Positions 27,325 through 35,639 are shown, counted from the stretch's first letter. The stretch: 64,000 nt of DNA from DASQPR01 sp963831705 (GCA_963831705.1 CAWHRE010000010.1:1116001-1180000); one strand, 5' to 3'. The notes: generated by a model not told the origin, from the sequence alone. Made by a program: numbers and translations.

Positions 27325-28212
27325 TCACTGATTCAGGAAGGTGGCGATTCGTTCGCGGACGTCGGCTCGCTGGTTCCACAGCACGCCGGGTTTGTCGTAC
27401 ATGTGCAACGTCGCGTTCGGCAGAATGGCGGCAAGATCCTCGGCCACCTGCGCCGGATGCAGATCGTCGCCAAGCGTTCCCAGGATCAGTACCGGTGCCG
27501 AGACCGCGGCCAGCGCCGACCGGTCGGCGACGGCGACCTGCTCGGGCAGGCTGGCGAGCCCGGGCGCGAGACCGTCGCCCATCAGCATCTCCATCCGCTG
27601 CCGGAGGAACGACCAGGTGGCCGGATTGTTCCGCAATGAGCCGGGGATCTCCTGGGACAGCACGTTCGCGACCTCGGCCGCGTTGGCGTCCTCGATCGCC
27701 TCCATCAGCGCGGTGAGGCGTTCGCGAGCGGCGGCCGGGCGCGGCTGATCAAGAACGGCCGGCAGGAATAACACGACTCGCTCGAACCGGTTCGGATGAT
27801 CGGCGAGCAGGCGACAGAGCGCGCCCGCGCCGAGGCTGACGCCGAGCGCACGGGTGGCGCCGGACAGATCGGCGATCGCTCGAAGATCCCGAGCCAGGTC
27901 CGTGTAGGTCCACACCCCACCGGGGGCGGCCGAACGGCCGTGACCGCGAAATTGGAAGAACACTCTTCGGCCAGTGACCGCGCTGCCGAGCGGGCGAGTC
28001 TCGGCGATGCCATTCGCGAGGCCGTGCGCGAAGACGGTGACCGGGTCGCCGACGCCGGTTACGAGATATTCCAACTCGACGCCATGAGGCGTCTGGACCA
28101 GAGAAGTCTCCGGCTGCGGCAGGCTGGGGCGCCCCGAATAGGGTCCGGACGGACCCGGCCCGTACGTGTTCGGTCCACTCCCCGGCGGTGGCGGCCAGCG
28201 GAAATCTCTCAC
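27325..28212 (-). CDS. alpha/beta hydrolase
   Basis: A 295-residue alpha/beta-hydrolase fold protein. A Pro/Gly-rich leader (1-35) precedes the fold; the oxyanion region is VTVFAHGLANG, the nucleophile elbow is GVSLGAG (Ser about 141), the acid is likely in ILGTLGDDLHP. The expected catalytic His at the end is not obvious: HMYDKPGVLWN may carry it. Substrate unknown. The GTG start overlaps the DUF2516 stop, showing an operon. Confidence 0.82.
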   Translation of the reverse strand: MRDFRWPPPPGSGPNTYGPGPSGPYSGRPSLPQPETSLVQTPHGVELEYLVTGVGDPVTVFAHGLANGIAETRPLGSAVTGRRVFFQFRGHGRSAAPGGVWTYTDLARDLRAIADLSGATRALGVSLGAGALCRLLADHPNRFERVVLFLPAVLDQPRPAAARERLTALMEAIEDANAAEVANVLSQEIPGSLRNNPATWSFLRQRMEMLMGDGLAPGLASLPEQVAVADRSALAAVSAPVLILGTLGDDLHPAQVAEDLAAILPNATLHMYDKPGVLWNQRADVRERIATFLNQ

Positions 28213-28544
28213 CAGTTGCCGCGTCCTTCGGTCACGTCGCGCAGGGCCGGCCGGAGATCGACGAGGTAGACGATCGAGATCGCCAGAACGATAACGGCCA
28301 CGGTCGCGGTCAGCGGGCCGAGATACCCGCTGGGCGACGCGACGGTCGCGTATCCGGACAGCACGGTGAATGCCACCGCACCGCCGGTCATCAATACCCA
28401 GATCGCCTTGGTCAGCTTTCCCACCACCGGGAACGCCTCCGCGCGGCGGGTTACGCAGTGCAGGAACGCGGAAACCTCGACGATCAGCGTGACCGCAAGG
28501 ATCGCGAAACTCACGTACCGCACGACAACAAACGCGACTGGCAT
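28209..28544 (-). CDS. DUF2516 family membrane protein
   Basis: A 111-residue protein with about three membrane helices (7-28, 45-65, 74-95) and the family pattern FLHCVTRRAEAFPVVGKLTK. It corresponds to Rv0476, which lies downstream of hbhA in mycobacteria. Function unknown. It reads into the alpha/beta hydrolase gene by a GTGA overlap. A strong terminator separates it from the HbhA-like gene upstream. Confidence 0.85.
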   Translation of the reverse strand: MPVAFVVVRYVSFAILAVTLIVEVSAFLHCVTRRAEAFPVVGKLTKAIWVLMTGGAVAFTVLSGYATVASPSGYLGPLTATVAVIVLAISIVYLVDLRPALRDVTEGRGNW

Positions 28545-28598
28545 TGCACTAGCTTAATCCCGAAGTGTTATGAGTGCCTCAACGCGCCATAGCACGGA

Positions 28599-28626
28599 AA
28601 AGAGCGCCGGATGACCGGCGCTCTTT
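28599..28626 (-). terminator. rho-independent terminator after the HbhA-like gene
   Basis: Perfect 12-bp stem AAAGAGCGCCGG / CCGGCGCTCTTT with a four-base loop, followed on the minus strand by TTTTCC. Confidence 0.85.
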
Positions 28627-28640
28627 CCATCTAGCGTAGA

Positions 28641-29165
28641 TCAGGACGTCTTGCGCGCCTTCGGGGTCTTGACCGGAGCGGTCGCGGCGTCTGCCAGCAC
28701 CTCTTCGGCTGCGGTCTTGGCAACTTCGGCCTCTTTCGCCGTCTCTGGCCGGACGACCTCGGCGTGGACGCGCTCGGTCTGCTGCGCCGGCGAGCCACCG
28801 ACCACGCTCTGGCCACGGACGACCAGCTCGGTGTAGATCGCGATGGCCTTTTCCTGAGCAGCTTGAGCGCTTGCCACGAACTGGTTCGCGTTGCGGCGGG
28901 CGGTTTCGCGCAGGCGGTCGGTGTCGGCGTCGACCATGCGCTGGCGCAGCTCGGCGACGAGCGACGGGATCTCGGCAACCTTCTGGGTCACCTTGTCGCC
29001 GATCACGGTCATCCGGCCGGGCAGCTCATCCTGCAGTGCGTTGACGCGCTCCTGCAGGCCCGCGACGTGCTCGGGCAGCTTGCGGAGACGCTCGATGGCG
29101 AGGTCGCCGGCGCCGGCTGCGGCATACAACGGGTTCGGGATCTTGGGCTGGGTCTGAGTAGGCAT
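28641..29165 (-). CDS. hbhA: HbhA-like heparin-binding haemagglutinin family protein
   Basis: A 174-residue, mostly coiled-coil protein (about 25-140) with an Ala/Lys-rich tail (PVKTPKARKTS), the layout of mycobacterial HbhA, where the lysine-rich tail binds heparan sulfate. The N-terminus has PNPLYAAAGAGDLAIE, the hydrophobic conserved patch of the family. The tail here has far fewer lysines than in M. tuberculosis, so adhesin function is doubtful and a role in membrane or lipid-body structure is more likely. The start overlaps the XRE stop (TAATG). Confidence 0.82.
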   Translation of the reverse strand: MPTQTQPKIPNPLYAAAGAGDLAIERLRKLPEHVAGLQERVNALQDELPGRMTVIGDKVTQKVAEIPSLVAELRQRMVDADTDRLRETARRNANQFVASAQAAQEKAIAIYTELVVRGQSVVGGSPAQQTERVHAEVVRPETAKEAEVAKTAAEEVLADAATAPVKTPKARKTS

Positions 29166-29668
29166 TACAGCTCCTTCGTGGTCCGACTTTGCGACTTCGG
29201 TGGGACATGCGGCATAGGCGCTACCGGCGGTGTTTCGATCGCATCCCGGGTATCAACTGTTTTGTCAGCATTTAAGTTTTCAGCGTTCAAACGGCTTTCA
29301 GCGTTCAAGCTTTGGCCGGATTCGCGGTCGTTCTCTCGCCGGAACGTCTCATAGATCTGAGTCAGCGTCTGCTTCTGCGACGCGGTCAGGTCCTCGTCGT
29401 TAGCGATCGCCGCCAGGACACCCTGACCATCCCGAAGATCGAGAAGGCCGGCTCGTAGGTACATCAACGGCGTCGACACCCGCAGCGCGTTGGCCAACTG
29501 CTGCAGCACCTCAGCGCTCGGCTTGCGCAAGCCGCGCTCGATCTGGCTGAGATATGGATTGGACACACCGGCCTGGTCCGCGAGTTGGCGGAGCGAGATC
29601 CGCGCGTTCTGCCGCAGATCGCGAATGAACTCCCCAATGTTCTCGGTCAGTTCACGGGGTCCGGTCAC
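29165..29668 (-). CDS. XRE-family transcriptional regulator (Rv0474-like)
   Basis: A 167-residue repressor-type protein. The Cro/C1 HTH at about 9-65 shows IRDLRQNARISLRQLADQAG, VSNPYLSQIERG and SAEVLQQLANAL. The C-terminal part is helical to about 115, then a low-complexity tail with near repeats (LNAESRLNAENLNAD) encoded by short DNA repeats. It is one base from the hbhA start, as in mycobacteria. A 31-bp palindrome 26 bases upstream of its start is a likely operator for autoregulation. Confidence 0.87.
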   Translation of the reverse strand: MTGPRELTENIGEFIRDLRQNARISLRQLADQAGVSNPYLSQIERGLRKPSAEVLQQLANALRVSTPLMYLRAGLLDLRDGQGVLAAIANDEDLTASQKQTLTQIYETFRRENDRESGQSLNAESRLNAENLNADKTVDTRDAIETPPVAPMPHVPPKSQSRTTKEL

Positions 29669-29694
29669 GTCCTCGACTCTAGGCCGCGGTGCTA

Positions 29695-29725
29695 GCTATT
29701 GCAAGCAAGTTGCTTGCAATAGCTC
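29695..29725. promoter_or_regulatory. palindromic operator candidate upstream of the XRE gene
   Basis: Perfect inverted repeat with 15-bp arms AGCTATTGCAAGCAA (29695-29709) and its complement (29711-29725) around one base, 27 bases before the XRE start. The inner TTGCAAGCAA repeat has helical spacing suited to a dimeric HTH regulator. Confidence 0.7.
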
Positions 29726-29889
29726 GCGTGAACGCGGTCACATCCTGCCTCGTCGGCCGTTCGGCCAGGTTGTCATCCATCGATGACCGTGACGGTCTTG
29801 GGAAATCGATTTCGTGTCTGCCGCGGCGGCCATCAATGGCCTGGCACCGCAGCCGTCAGTGCCCGCGTGCGCGCACATCCGAGGAGCAT

Positions 29890-30135
29890 ATGACCGCCGA
29901 GAAGCCGGCATGCCCCAATCCGGCGCATGCCGGCTCACGTGTCGTCCGCAACGGGGTGTACGGGTCGCTCGGCCGCCAGCGCTGCCGATGCCACCCGGTT
30001 GCCGACGCGTCGCACACGTTCTCGACCGCACCGGAGATGCGCAGTTTGGGCCTGGCGGACGACACCGAGCGCCGGAGCCTCCGGTCGTACCGGCACACAG
30101 TCATCGGCGTCAATCGATTGATGCGCGCGCATTGA
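29890..30135 (+). CDS. short zinc-ribbon-like protein, possible transposase N-terminal remnant
   Basis: An 81-residue frame with a strong ribosome binding site (GAGGAG, four bases before ATG). CPNPAHAGSRVVRNGVYG followed by RQRCRCHP resembles the zinc-ribbon head of longer actinobacterial transposase-like proteins; the rest of such a protein is missing. There are no flanking inverted repeats. It may be a stand-alone DNA-binding protein or the residue of a decayed element. The preceding 220 bases hold only the XRE operator and no other gene I can support. Confidence 0.5.
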   Translation: MTAEKPACPNPAHAGSRVVRNGVYGSLGRQRCRCHPVADASHTFSTAPEMRSLGLADDTERRSLRSYRHTVIGVNRLMRAH

Positions 30136-30179
30136 GAAGGCGTCGCGTCATCGCCACCGGTGTCAACCGGTCAACATGC

Positions 30180-31148
30180 TCACGGATGAGGAATCGCGGC
30201 GACGCTGCGTACCGCACCGACCGGTACACCGCCGCCGAACAGTGCCGACTCCGCGAGCTCCGATAGGACCGCCGCATCACAACCGAGAAACCGAAGAGCG
30301 CGCACGAGTACCGGCATCCGAGCCCGCATCGCGCCGTCATCGATCTTCAGAGCGACGGCCCCGACCCCCGGTATGGCGACCGCCACCACGCCCTCGGCGC
30401 CGCCCTTCGACAAAAGCCCGGGAATCCCGCGCATCAGCCGGTCGTCATCCGCGCCGGTTCCGGAGACCAGCGCCGGATGCGCTCGCATCGCGTCGGCCAC
30501 CAGCCGCTCGTCGCTTCCCGGTTCGGCATCGATGTGCCGCTGGAACGCGCGAGCCAACGCGTGCAACGAAATCGCGAGTGCGGGCGCGCCGCAGCCGTCG
30601 ACCCCGACCGCGCCGATCGGTTCGTCGGCAATGTCCGCCACGGACTCTTGCAGCGCCTGCTGCAACGGGTGGCCGGGACGGCGGTAGTCATCGGTCGGCC
30701 AGCCCGCAATCGCGCAGGTGAGCAGCATGCCGGCGTGCTTGCCGGAACAGTTCATATAGATCGGCTCGGCGTTTCCACCGGCGCGCAGTACCGCCTTCGA
30801 CGCCGCCGACCCGAGTGGAAGATCCGGCGGCGTACGCAGATCCGACGGCGCGAACCCGCCTGACGCGAGCAGTGCGCGTACCCGTGAAATGTGCATGTCC
30901 TCGCCGGAGTGACTCGCCGCGACCATCGCAAGGTCGGCGGAGTCCGCGAGCTTGAGGCCGGCCCGCAACATGCCGACAGCCTGCATTGGCTTGATCGACG
31001 AGCGTGGGAAAACCGGGCTCGACACGTCGCCGAGCTCGAACACGAGCTTCCCGTCCGGCCCGAGAATCGCGACCGAACCACGATGGAATCCTTCGACGAA
31101 CCCGGACCGATTGACCTCCGCGACGACTTCGCCGCCCGCGTACGTCAC
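30180..31148 (-). CDS. asparaginase (bacterial AnsA-independent, PF06089 type)
   Basis: A 322-residue asparaginase of the Rhizobium/actinobacterial family rather than the classic type I/II. Family stretches: NRSGFVEGFHRGSVAIL, SSPVFPRSSIKPMQAVGML, ASHSGEDMH, NCSGKHAGML, VDGCGAPALAISL and SGTGADDDRLM. SSIKP has the Ser and Lys thought to be catalytic. It should release aspartate and ammonia. The GTG at 31148 overlaps the stop of the BKACE gene, which fixes the start and indicates an operon. Confidence 0.85.
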   Translation of the reverse strand: MTYAGGEVVAEVNRSGFVEGFHRGSVAILGPDGKLVFELGDVSSPVFPRSSIKPMQAVGMLRAGLKLADSADLAMVAASHSGEDMHISRVRALLASGGFAPSDLRTPPDLPLGSAASKAVLRAGGNAEPIYMNCSGKHAGMLLTCAIAGWPTDDYRRPGHPLQQALQESVADIADEPIGAVGVDGCGAPALAISLHALARAFQRHIDAEPGSDERLVADAMRAHPALVSGTGADDDRLMRGIPGLLSKGGAEGVVAVAIPGVGAVALKIDDGAMRARMPVLVRALRFLGCDAAVLSELAESALFGGGVPVGAVRSVAAIPHP

Positions 31149-31936
31149 GCCGGTACGCCCAGGAGCACCCTGGCCTCGACCGGGGTCAGCGGCGGCCGTT
31201 GGGCAAGCCGGGTAAAGCCGACCGCGCGCGCGACCAGCTGCATGTTCGAGTCGGCCGGCTGCCCCTCGGCGTAATTCGGGGTATCCGCCATGCCGACCCG
31301 GAGGTGGCCGCCGGTCGACAGCGACGCAAGCATGACGTCGATCGTGGCGCGCCCGATGCCGGTCGCCGCGAACGTCGTACCGTCCGGAAGATCGCGCGCC
31401 GCCCGTACGCACTCGACCAGCGCCTCGGTCGTACCGGCCAGACCGCCGGGCACGTTCATCACGAACTCCACGTGCACGTGGCCACCGAACGGCAGGCCAC
31501 GCTCGGACAGCAGCCGGTGCAGTGTCCGGATCTGGCCGAGTTCGGATATCTCGTACAAAGGCACGATTCCACGTTCAGGTAGCCGGCTATGCAGCTCGAC
31601 CAGGAAGTCCCAACGGTCCGCCGCCACGGCGCAGCCGATCATTTCCGGCTCGATGTCGAGGACACTCAGCCGCGCATCGTCCGGGTCGGCCGGCAACCGG
31701 GAGATCAGATTGGTCTCCGCCCGAATCGCGGCAACCGTCGCCTTAAGAAGCCCTGGCTCGAACGACGGTCGGCCGTCAGCGTCGCGAACGTGCACGTCAA
31801 TCACGCTCGCGCCGACCGCCTCGCACTCTCGTGCGGTCGTCACGATCTCGTCGAGCGTCACCGGAAGCGCCGGGATGTCTGTCTTCGATAACTCGACGCC
31901 GGTCGGTACGACCGTGATCAGCGTGCCGTTGGTCAT
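31145..31936 (-). CDS. 3-keto-5-aminohexanoate cleavage enzyme family (BKACE/DUF849)
   Basis: A 263-residue zinc-dependent TIM-barrel enzyme. BKACE enzymes condense a beta-keto acid with acetyl-CoA to give acetoacetate and a CoA ester. Zinc ligands are visible as VIDVHVRDADG (about 48-58) and GGHVHVEFV (about 165-173). Start 31936 (MTNGTLITVVPTG) is the conserved N-terminus. Coupled to the asparaginase gene downstream. Which beta-keto acid it uses is unknown. Confidence 0.85.
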   Translation of the reverse strand: MTNGTLITVVPTGVELSKTDIPALPVTLDEIVTTARECEAVGASVIDVHVRDADGRPSFEPGLLKATVAAIRAETNLISRLPADPDDARLSVLDIEPEMIGCAVAADRWDFLVELHSRLPERGIVPLYEISELGQIRTLHRLLSERGLPFGGHVHVEFVMNVPGGLAGTTEALVECVRAARDLPDGTTFAATGIGRATIDVMLASLSTGGHLRVGMADTPNYAEGQPADSNMQLVARAVGFTRLAQRPPLTPVEARVLLGVPA

Positions 31937-31962
31937 GCCCGCGATCGTCCCACGGCGCAGGA

Positions 31963-33039
31963 TCAGGCGCCTGCCTGGGTGTCCGGATCGATAGCCGCCG
32001 AGGACGCCCCAATCAGTAGCGGCGCGTCGTCGGGCACATTGCGTTTGAGCACTACAAGCGCGATTGTGCCCAGCTCGTGATGGCGTACCGCGGAGCCGAC
32101 GAAGCCCACCGTCCGGCCGTCGCTCACCACATCGGCACCGTTGGCCGGCAAATCGTCGGTGGTGATCCCGTCGAGGTGTACGAGCGCCAGCCGCCGAGGC
32201 GGTCGGCCCAGGTTGTGCACGCGCGCGACCGTCTCCTGGCCGCGGTAGCACCCTTTATCCAGATGTACGGCCGGCCCCAGCAAATCGATCTCGGCGGGCA
32301 ACGTTCGGTGATCGGTCTCGTGGCCGAACCGCGGCTGCCGTGCCGCGACACGATGTGCCTCGTACGCCCAGATGCCCGCATCCGGCACCTTGAGAGCCTC
32401 GCGGATCGCGTTCACGCCGGCCCGCGGGACAAGCAGGTCGATTCGGTCATCGTGGCGCCGGGCCCAGCCGCCGCCCGGGAGCGCAACGGTCGCGTACACG
32501 ATGGTCGGCCGGGCGGCCACATCCTTGGCCGCGAACTTCGCACCCGGCACCGGCTGAGCCACCGGCAGCGCCTGCGGCTCGACACCGAGACGCGCAGCCG
32601 CGGTATCGGCTCCGGGACCGACCAGCGACAGCAGCGCGTACTCGGAGGTCACGTCGGTGACCTCGGCGCGCGTCATGAACCGCATCTTGAGCAGGAAGTC
32701 GACAAGCGCGGGCGCGGTACCCGCTTCGACGTCGAGGAACAGCGTCTCGTCCACGGCGGCGACCATCGCGTCGTGCTCCACGTGACCATGCGGGGACAGC
32801 ACGAGCAGCTCCGTACCCTCGCCGGGGGCGAGCGTCAGTACGTGCTGCGTCGTGAGGTTGTGCAGCCAGCTCAAGCGCTCCGGGCCGGTGATCATCACGA
32901 CGCCGCGGTTCGAGCGATCCACGAGCGCAACGTCGCGATCGAGCAGTCGCTGCTCACGCATCGGGTCGCCGTAATGTGCCGCGAGCTCCGCGTCCACCGA
33001 CGCCGGATCAAGGTCGCCGAGCCGGATTGGGTTAGACAT
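31963..33039 (-). CDS. ygfZ: folate-binding YgfZ/GcvT-like protein
   Basis: A 358-residue protein of the YgfZ family that supports repair or assembly of some iron-sulfur enzymes using tetrahydrofolate. The signature KGCYRGQETVARVHNLG with its conserved Cys is present at about 258-274. The N-terminal GcvT-like fold includes ERLSWLHNLTTQHV. The ATG at 33039 lies eight bases inside the preceding Fur-family gene, so expression is probably coupled, which is suggestive given the metal link of both proteins. Confidence 0.9.
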   Translation of the reverse strand: MSNPIRLGDLDPASVDAELAAHYGDPMREQRLLDRDVALVDRSNRGVVMITGPERLSWLHNLTTQHVLTLAPGEGTELLVLSPHGHVEHDAMVAAVDETLFLDVEAGTAPALVDFLLKMRFMTRAEVTDVTSEYALLSLVGPGADTAAARLGVEPQALPVAQPVPGAKFAAKDVAARPTIVYATVALPGGGWARRHDDRIDLLVPRAGVNAIREALKVPDAGIWAYEAHRVAARQPRFGHETDHRTLPAEIDLLGPAVHLDKGCYRGQETVARVHNLGRPPRRLALVHLDGITTDDLPANGADVVSDGRTVGFVGSAVRHHELGTIALVVLKRNVPDDAPLLIGASSAAIDPDTQAGA

Positions 33040-33523
33040 GGTTGCCACGCTCAATGCCCTCACTGTCGCTGTTGCTATTGCCGTCGGTTTGGACGCCGTC
33101 GCCATTGGTGCCGCCACATGCCTCGCACGCACCGAAGAGCGCGACGTGCGCGATGTCCAGCCGGAATCCGCGTTCCTTACGCAGCGTCGTGGCCAATTGA
33201 TCCAACATCGCCGACGGAACCTCCTCGATCGCCTCACAACTACGACACACGAGATGCACGTGTTGTTCCTGATCGACGACGTGAAATGTGGGTGCGCCAT
33301 GGGAGAGATGCGCGTGCGTCACCAAGCCGAGCTGTTCGAGCAGTTCCAGCGTGCGGTAGACGGTGGTGATGTTGACTCCGGCCGCGGTCGCGCTCACCCG
33401 CGCATGCACCTGGTCGGGCGTCGCGTGATCCAAGTCACGGACGGCCTGCAGCACCAGCTGGCGCTGTGGCGTCAGCCGCATTCCGCGTGAGCGGAGAACG
33501 TCGGCAAGCGGAGTATCGGTCAC
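33032..33523 (-). CDS. Fur-family metalloregulator
   Basis: A 163-residue Fur protein: winged-helix domain (LTPQRQLVLQAV, ITTVYRTLELLEQLG), then the dimerisation domain with HVHLVCRSC and FGACEACGG, the two CxxC pairs of the structural zinc site. Histidines around THAHLSHGAPTFHVVDQEQHVH could form a sensor site. Iron, zinc and nickel sensors cannot be told apart here; the overlap with ygfZ favours an iron or oxidative role, but that is inference. The tail (130-163) is low-complexity Gly/Asp/Ser. Confidence 0.87.
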   Translation of the reverse strand: MTDTPLADVLRSRGMRLTPQRQLVLQAVRDLDHATPDQVHARVSATAAGVNITTVYRTLELLEQLGLVTHAHLSHGAPTFHVVDQEQHVHLVCRSCEAIEEVPSAMLDQLATTLRKERGFRLDIAHVALFGACEACGGTNGDGVQTDGNSNSDSEGIERGNHV

Positions 33524-33565
33524 CCATCGATCCTACGTGCGCATTCCGCCCCGCTCCCTCCCCAA

Positions 33566-33626
33566 GTTGATCCTGGAGTTAGTTGACGCATCGACGGCGT
33601 TTCGCGTCACTAACTCCAGGATCAAC
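33566..33626. repeat. family I palindrome, copy c
   Basis: 16-bp arms GTTGATCCTGGAGTTA (33566-33581, 33611-33626) with a 29-nt middle whose ends pair further (TGACGC/GCGTCA), giving a stem of about 23 bp with one bulge. It lies between divergent fur and the aminotransferase gene, where it cannot be a 3' terminator for either. Confidence 0.9.
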
Positions 33627-33672
33627 AAGGGGGTTGGGCGGGCGAAAAATGGCGGGAAGTAGGGTGGGGTGC

Positions 33673-34530
33673 GTGTCTGATCAGGTGAATGCGCAGCGTC
33701 GGGTGGCAGTTCTGGGACGCGGTTTGGTACCCGTCGATACGCCGATTCTTCGGGCCGACGATCTCGGTGCCCTCCGCGGCGACGGGATCTTCGAGACGAT
33801 TCATGTGCGCGGTGGGATTCCCTGGCAGTACGAGCCGCACATGGCGCGGTTGGCGCGGTCGGCCGTACGGCTGAGTCTGGATCTTCCGGAGCGTGCGGAC
33901 CTGGACCGGCTCGCGGAGCAGGCGCTCGACGGCTGGCCGGCCGACGTCGAAGCAGCGCTGCGCATCGTCTGTACGCGTGGCGCCGAGTCCGGCGGTCCGG
34001 CGACCGTGTACGCCACCGTTGCCCCGGTCGCCGGGTCCTCGATCCGCGCTCGCCACGACGGAATCTCCGTGGTCACGGCCACCGTGGGCTTCGCCGCCGA
34101 TGTCCGGCAGCATGCCCCGTGGCTGCTCGGCGGCGCGAAGACGCTGTCGTACGCGATCAACATGGCCTCCCAGCGGTGGGCCGCCGCGAACAACGCCGAC
34201 GACGTGCTGTGGGTGTCCGGGGACGGGTACGCGCTGGAGGGCCCGACCTCGACGCTGGTCTGGCTGGCCGACGACACGCTGTGGACGGTCCCGGCCGAGC
34301 CAACCGGCATCCTCGCCGGTACGACCGGCCGGTTCCTGCTCGACCACGCCGGCGACCTCGGGCTGAAGGCGGCCGAAGGCATGATCACGCCGGCCGAGCT
34401 GGGCTCGACCGGCGGTGTCTGGTTCCTGTCGTCGGTTCGTGGCGTCGCCGAGATCCGGTCGATCGACGGTGTCGCGCTCAAGCCGTCCGAGCTGACCGAT
34501 TCGATCCGGAAGCTGCTCGACTTCGACTAG
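33673..34530 (+). CDS. class IV aminotransferase (aminodeoxychorismate lyase-like)
   Basis: A 285-residue PLP enzyme of fold type IV. The Schiff-base Lys is in GGAKTLSYAINM (about residue 157), RGDGIFETIHVRGG is the conserved N-terminal motif, and the phosphate-binding end is AEGMITPAEL. PabC removes pyruvate from aminodeoxychorismate to make p-aminobenzoate; branched-chain or D-amino acid activity cannot be excluded. GTG at 33673 after AGGGTGGGG is preferred to an ATG at 33649. Context matches Rv0812. Confidence 0.85.
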   Translation: MSDQVNAQRRVAVLGRGLVPVDTPILRADDLGALRGDGIFETIHVRGGIPWQYEPHMARLARSAVRLSLDLPERADLDRLAEQALDGWPADVEAALRIVCTRGAESGGPATVYATVAPVAGSSIRARHDGISVVTATVGFAADVRQHAPWLLGGAKTLSYAINMASQRWAAANNADDVLWVSGDGYALEGPTSTLVWLADDTLWTVPAEPTGILAGTTGRFLLDHAGDLGLKAAEGMITPAELGSTGGVWFLSSVRGVAEIRSIDGVALKPSELTDSIRKLLDFD

Positions 34531-34554
34531 CCGGCGACGTTGGCGAAGGCGGTC

Positions 34555-35151
34555 TCAGCCGGCAACGCGGATCAAGCGGGCCGACAGATGCGATGTCAGG
34601 GGGTGGCCCATCGCGGCCATCTCCTGCGCGTACAGCAGGACGCCTTCGACGATGCCGTACAGGCGGTGTTCGGCGGTCACGCTCTTCGCCGTCGACGTAC
34701 GCACGACCGCGTCGCTGACCAGCTCCAGCTTGAGGCCGTCGAGCGTGCCGACGTGCAGTTCCATGATCCCGGTCGGGGCCGACAGCAGCACCTCGACCTC
34801 GTCGGTCGCGTTCCCGTCGGCCGCCATCACGGGTCGAATCCAGCCAACTTCACGTGCGGACGGCCGGATCGGCGTTCCGTCCTCCTCGATCAGCCATGCT
34901 TTCGATTCGTACGCCAGGAACGGCCGCCCGTCGTGGCTGAACCGGATCTCCTGCCCGAAGTGGAAATCCTCGTCCAGCGTCGGATAACCGCCGACGCCAC
35001 GCCCGCGCCAGATCCCGACGTACGGCAACAGGCCCAGCAACGCATGATTCAGATCCGGGCCATGCCGCAGATCATGCGTGTCCTCGAACGGCGACGGCTC
35101 GACCGGCGGCGCATTCATCCATGGCGGCTGCTGGAGCCCGCTCTCTGTCAT
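34555..35151 (-). CDS. nitrobindin-like heme protein (peroxynitrite isomerase family)
   Basis: A 198-residue beta-barrel of the FABP-like/THAP4 group. The family signature GIWRGRGVGGYPT is at about 46-58. Members bind ferric heme in the barrel and convert peroxynitrite to nitrate. A His for heme ligation is expected near the C-terminus; MGHPLTSHLSARL offers two candidates. The start overlaps the stop of a 34-residue membrane peptide gene as ATGA. Corresponds to Rv0813c by position. Confidence 0.87.
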   Translation of the reverse strand: MTESGLQQPPWMNAPPVEPSPFEDTHDLRHGPDLNHALLGLLPYVGIWRGRGVGGYPTLDEDFHFGQEIRFSHDGRPFLAYESKAWLIEEDGTPIRPSAREVGWIRPVMAADGNATDEVEVLLSAPTGIMELHVGTLDGLKLELVSDAVVRTSTAKSVTAEHRLYGIVEGVLLYAQEMAAMGHPLTSHLSARLIRVAG

Positions 35152-35252
35152 GACCGCCCCCTGGCGACTCGCATGGCTACGTAGACGAGGCCACCGGCGA
35201 GCGCTCCGAATCCCGCAACGAGCAGGCTCACGAATCCGATCTCGGTGACCAC
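35148..35252 (-). CDS. 34-residue membrane peptide coupled to nitrobindin
   Basis: From GTG 35252 the frame gives VVTEIGFVSLLVAGFGALAG, a further hydrophobic stretch and a basic end (MRVARGRS). That is a single membrane helix (about 6-27) with a positive tail, so the C-terminus should be cytoplasmic. The TGA overlaps the nitrobindin ATG by four bases, the standard coupling arrangement in this genome. The ribosome binding site is weak. It is not in any family I know; the support is the overlap and the helix. Confidence 0.6.
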   Translation of the reverse strand: MVTEIGFVSLLVAGFGALAGGLVYVAMRVARGRS

Positions 35253-35276
35253 GGAGACGATCTTAGACTGTGCTAC

Positions 35277-35639
35277 GTGTTACGAAACCTGGTCGTCAAG
35301 ATCACCGCCGGTACGGACGCTCCGGAACGTTGCTCGCAGGGCTTTACCGTGGCCGCAACCGCGGTCGCCGCAGGGGTCGGCGTGTCGCTGTGGCTGACCG
35401 GCGAGTCGGCCTGGTTCGCGGTACCCGGTCGCGCCGCCGAATTCGAGCTGCCGCACTCGGCCCCGCTTGCGGATCTGCTCGACGCCGTACTCGCCGCCGG
35501 GACCGTCACGCTCTGCACCCAGTGCGCCGCGCGGCGCTCACTGTCCGCCGAAGATCTAATTCCAGGTGTACGCATAGCCGGAGCCGCCACCTTCGTCGAA
35601 GAGGCCCTGGCCGACAACGTCCAGGCGCTCGTCTACTAA
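35277..35639 (+). CDS. DsrE-family protein
   Basis: A 120-residue protein with the DsrE/F-like Rossmann-type fold: VVKITAGTDAPERCSQGF, AGVGVSLWLTGESAWF and TLCTQCAARRSLSAEDLIPGV. The Cys pair in CTQC is a candidate for persulfide or disulfide chemistry, although DsrE-like proteins outside sulfur oxidisers are mostly uncharacterised. Start GTG 35277 is 24 bases from the divergent membrane peptide. Close to the rhodanese genes, which fits a sulfur-related role. Confidence 0.75.
   Translation: MLRNLVVKITAGTDAPERCSQGFTVAATAVAAGVGVSLWLTGESAWFAVPGRAAEFELPHSAPLADLLDAVLAAGTVTLCTQCAARRSLSAEDLIPGVRIAGAATFVEEALADNVQALVY

Noticed and set aside
29262..29310. Short tandem repeat in the XRE gene tail as a CRISPR-like array
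   Set aside because: Only two to three imperfect 12-20 base units inside a coding region; no spacers.
29890..30135. Complete insertion sequence around the zinc-ribbon gene
   Set aside because: No catalytic domain, terminal inverted repeats or target-site duplication could be found.
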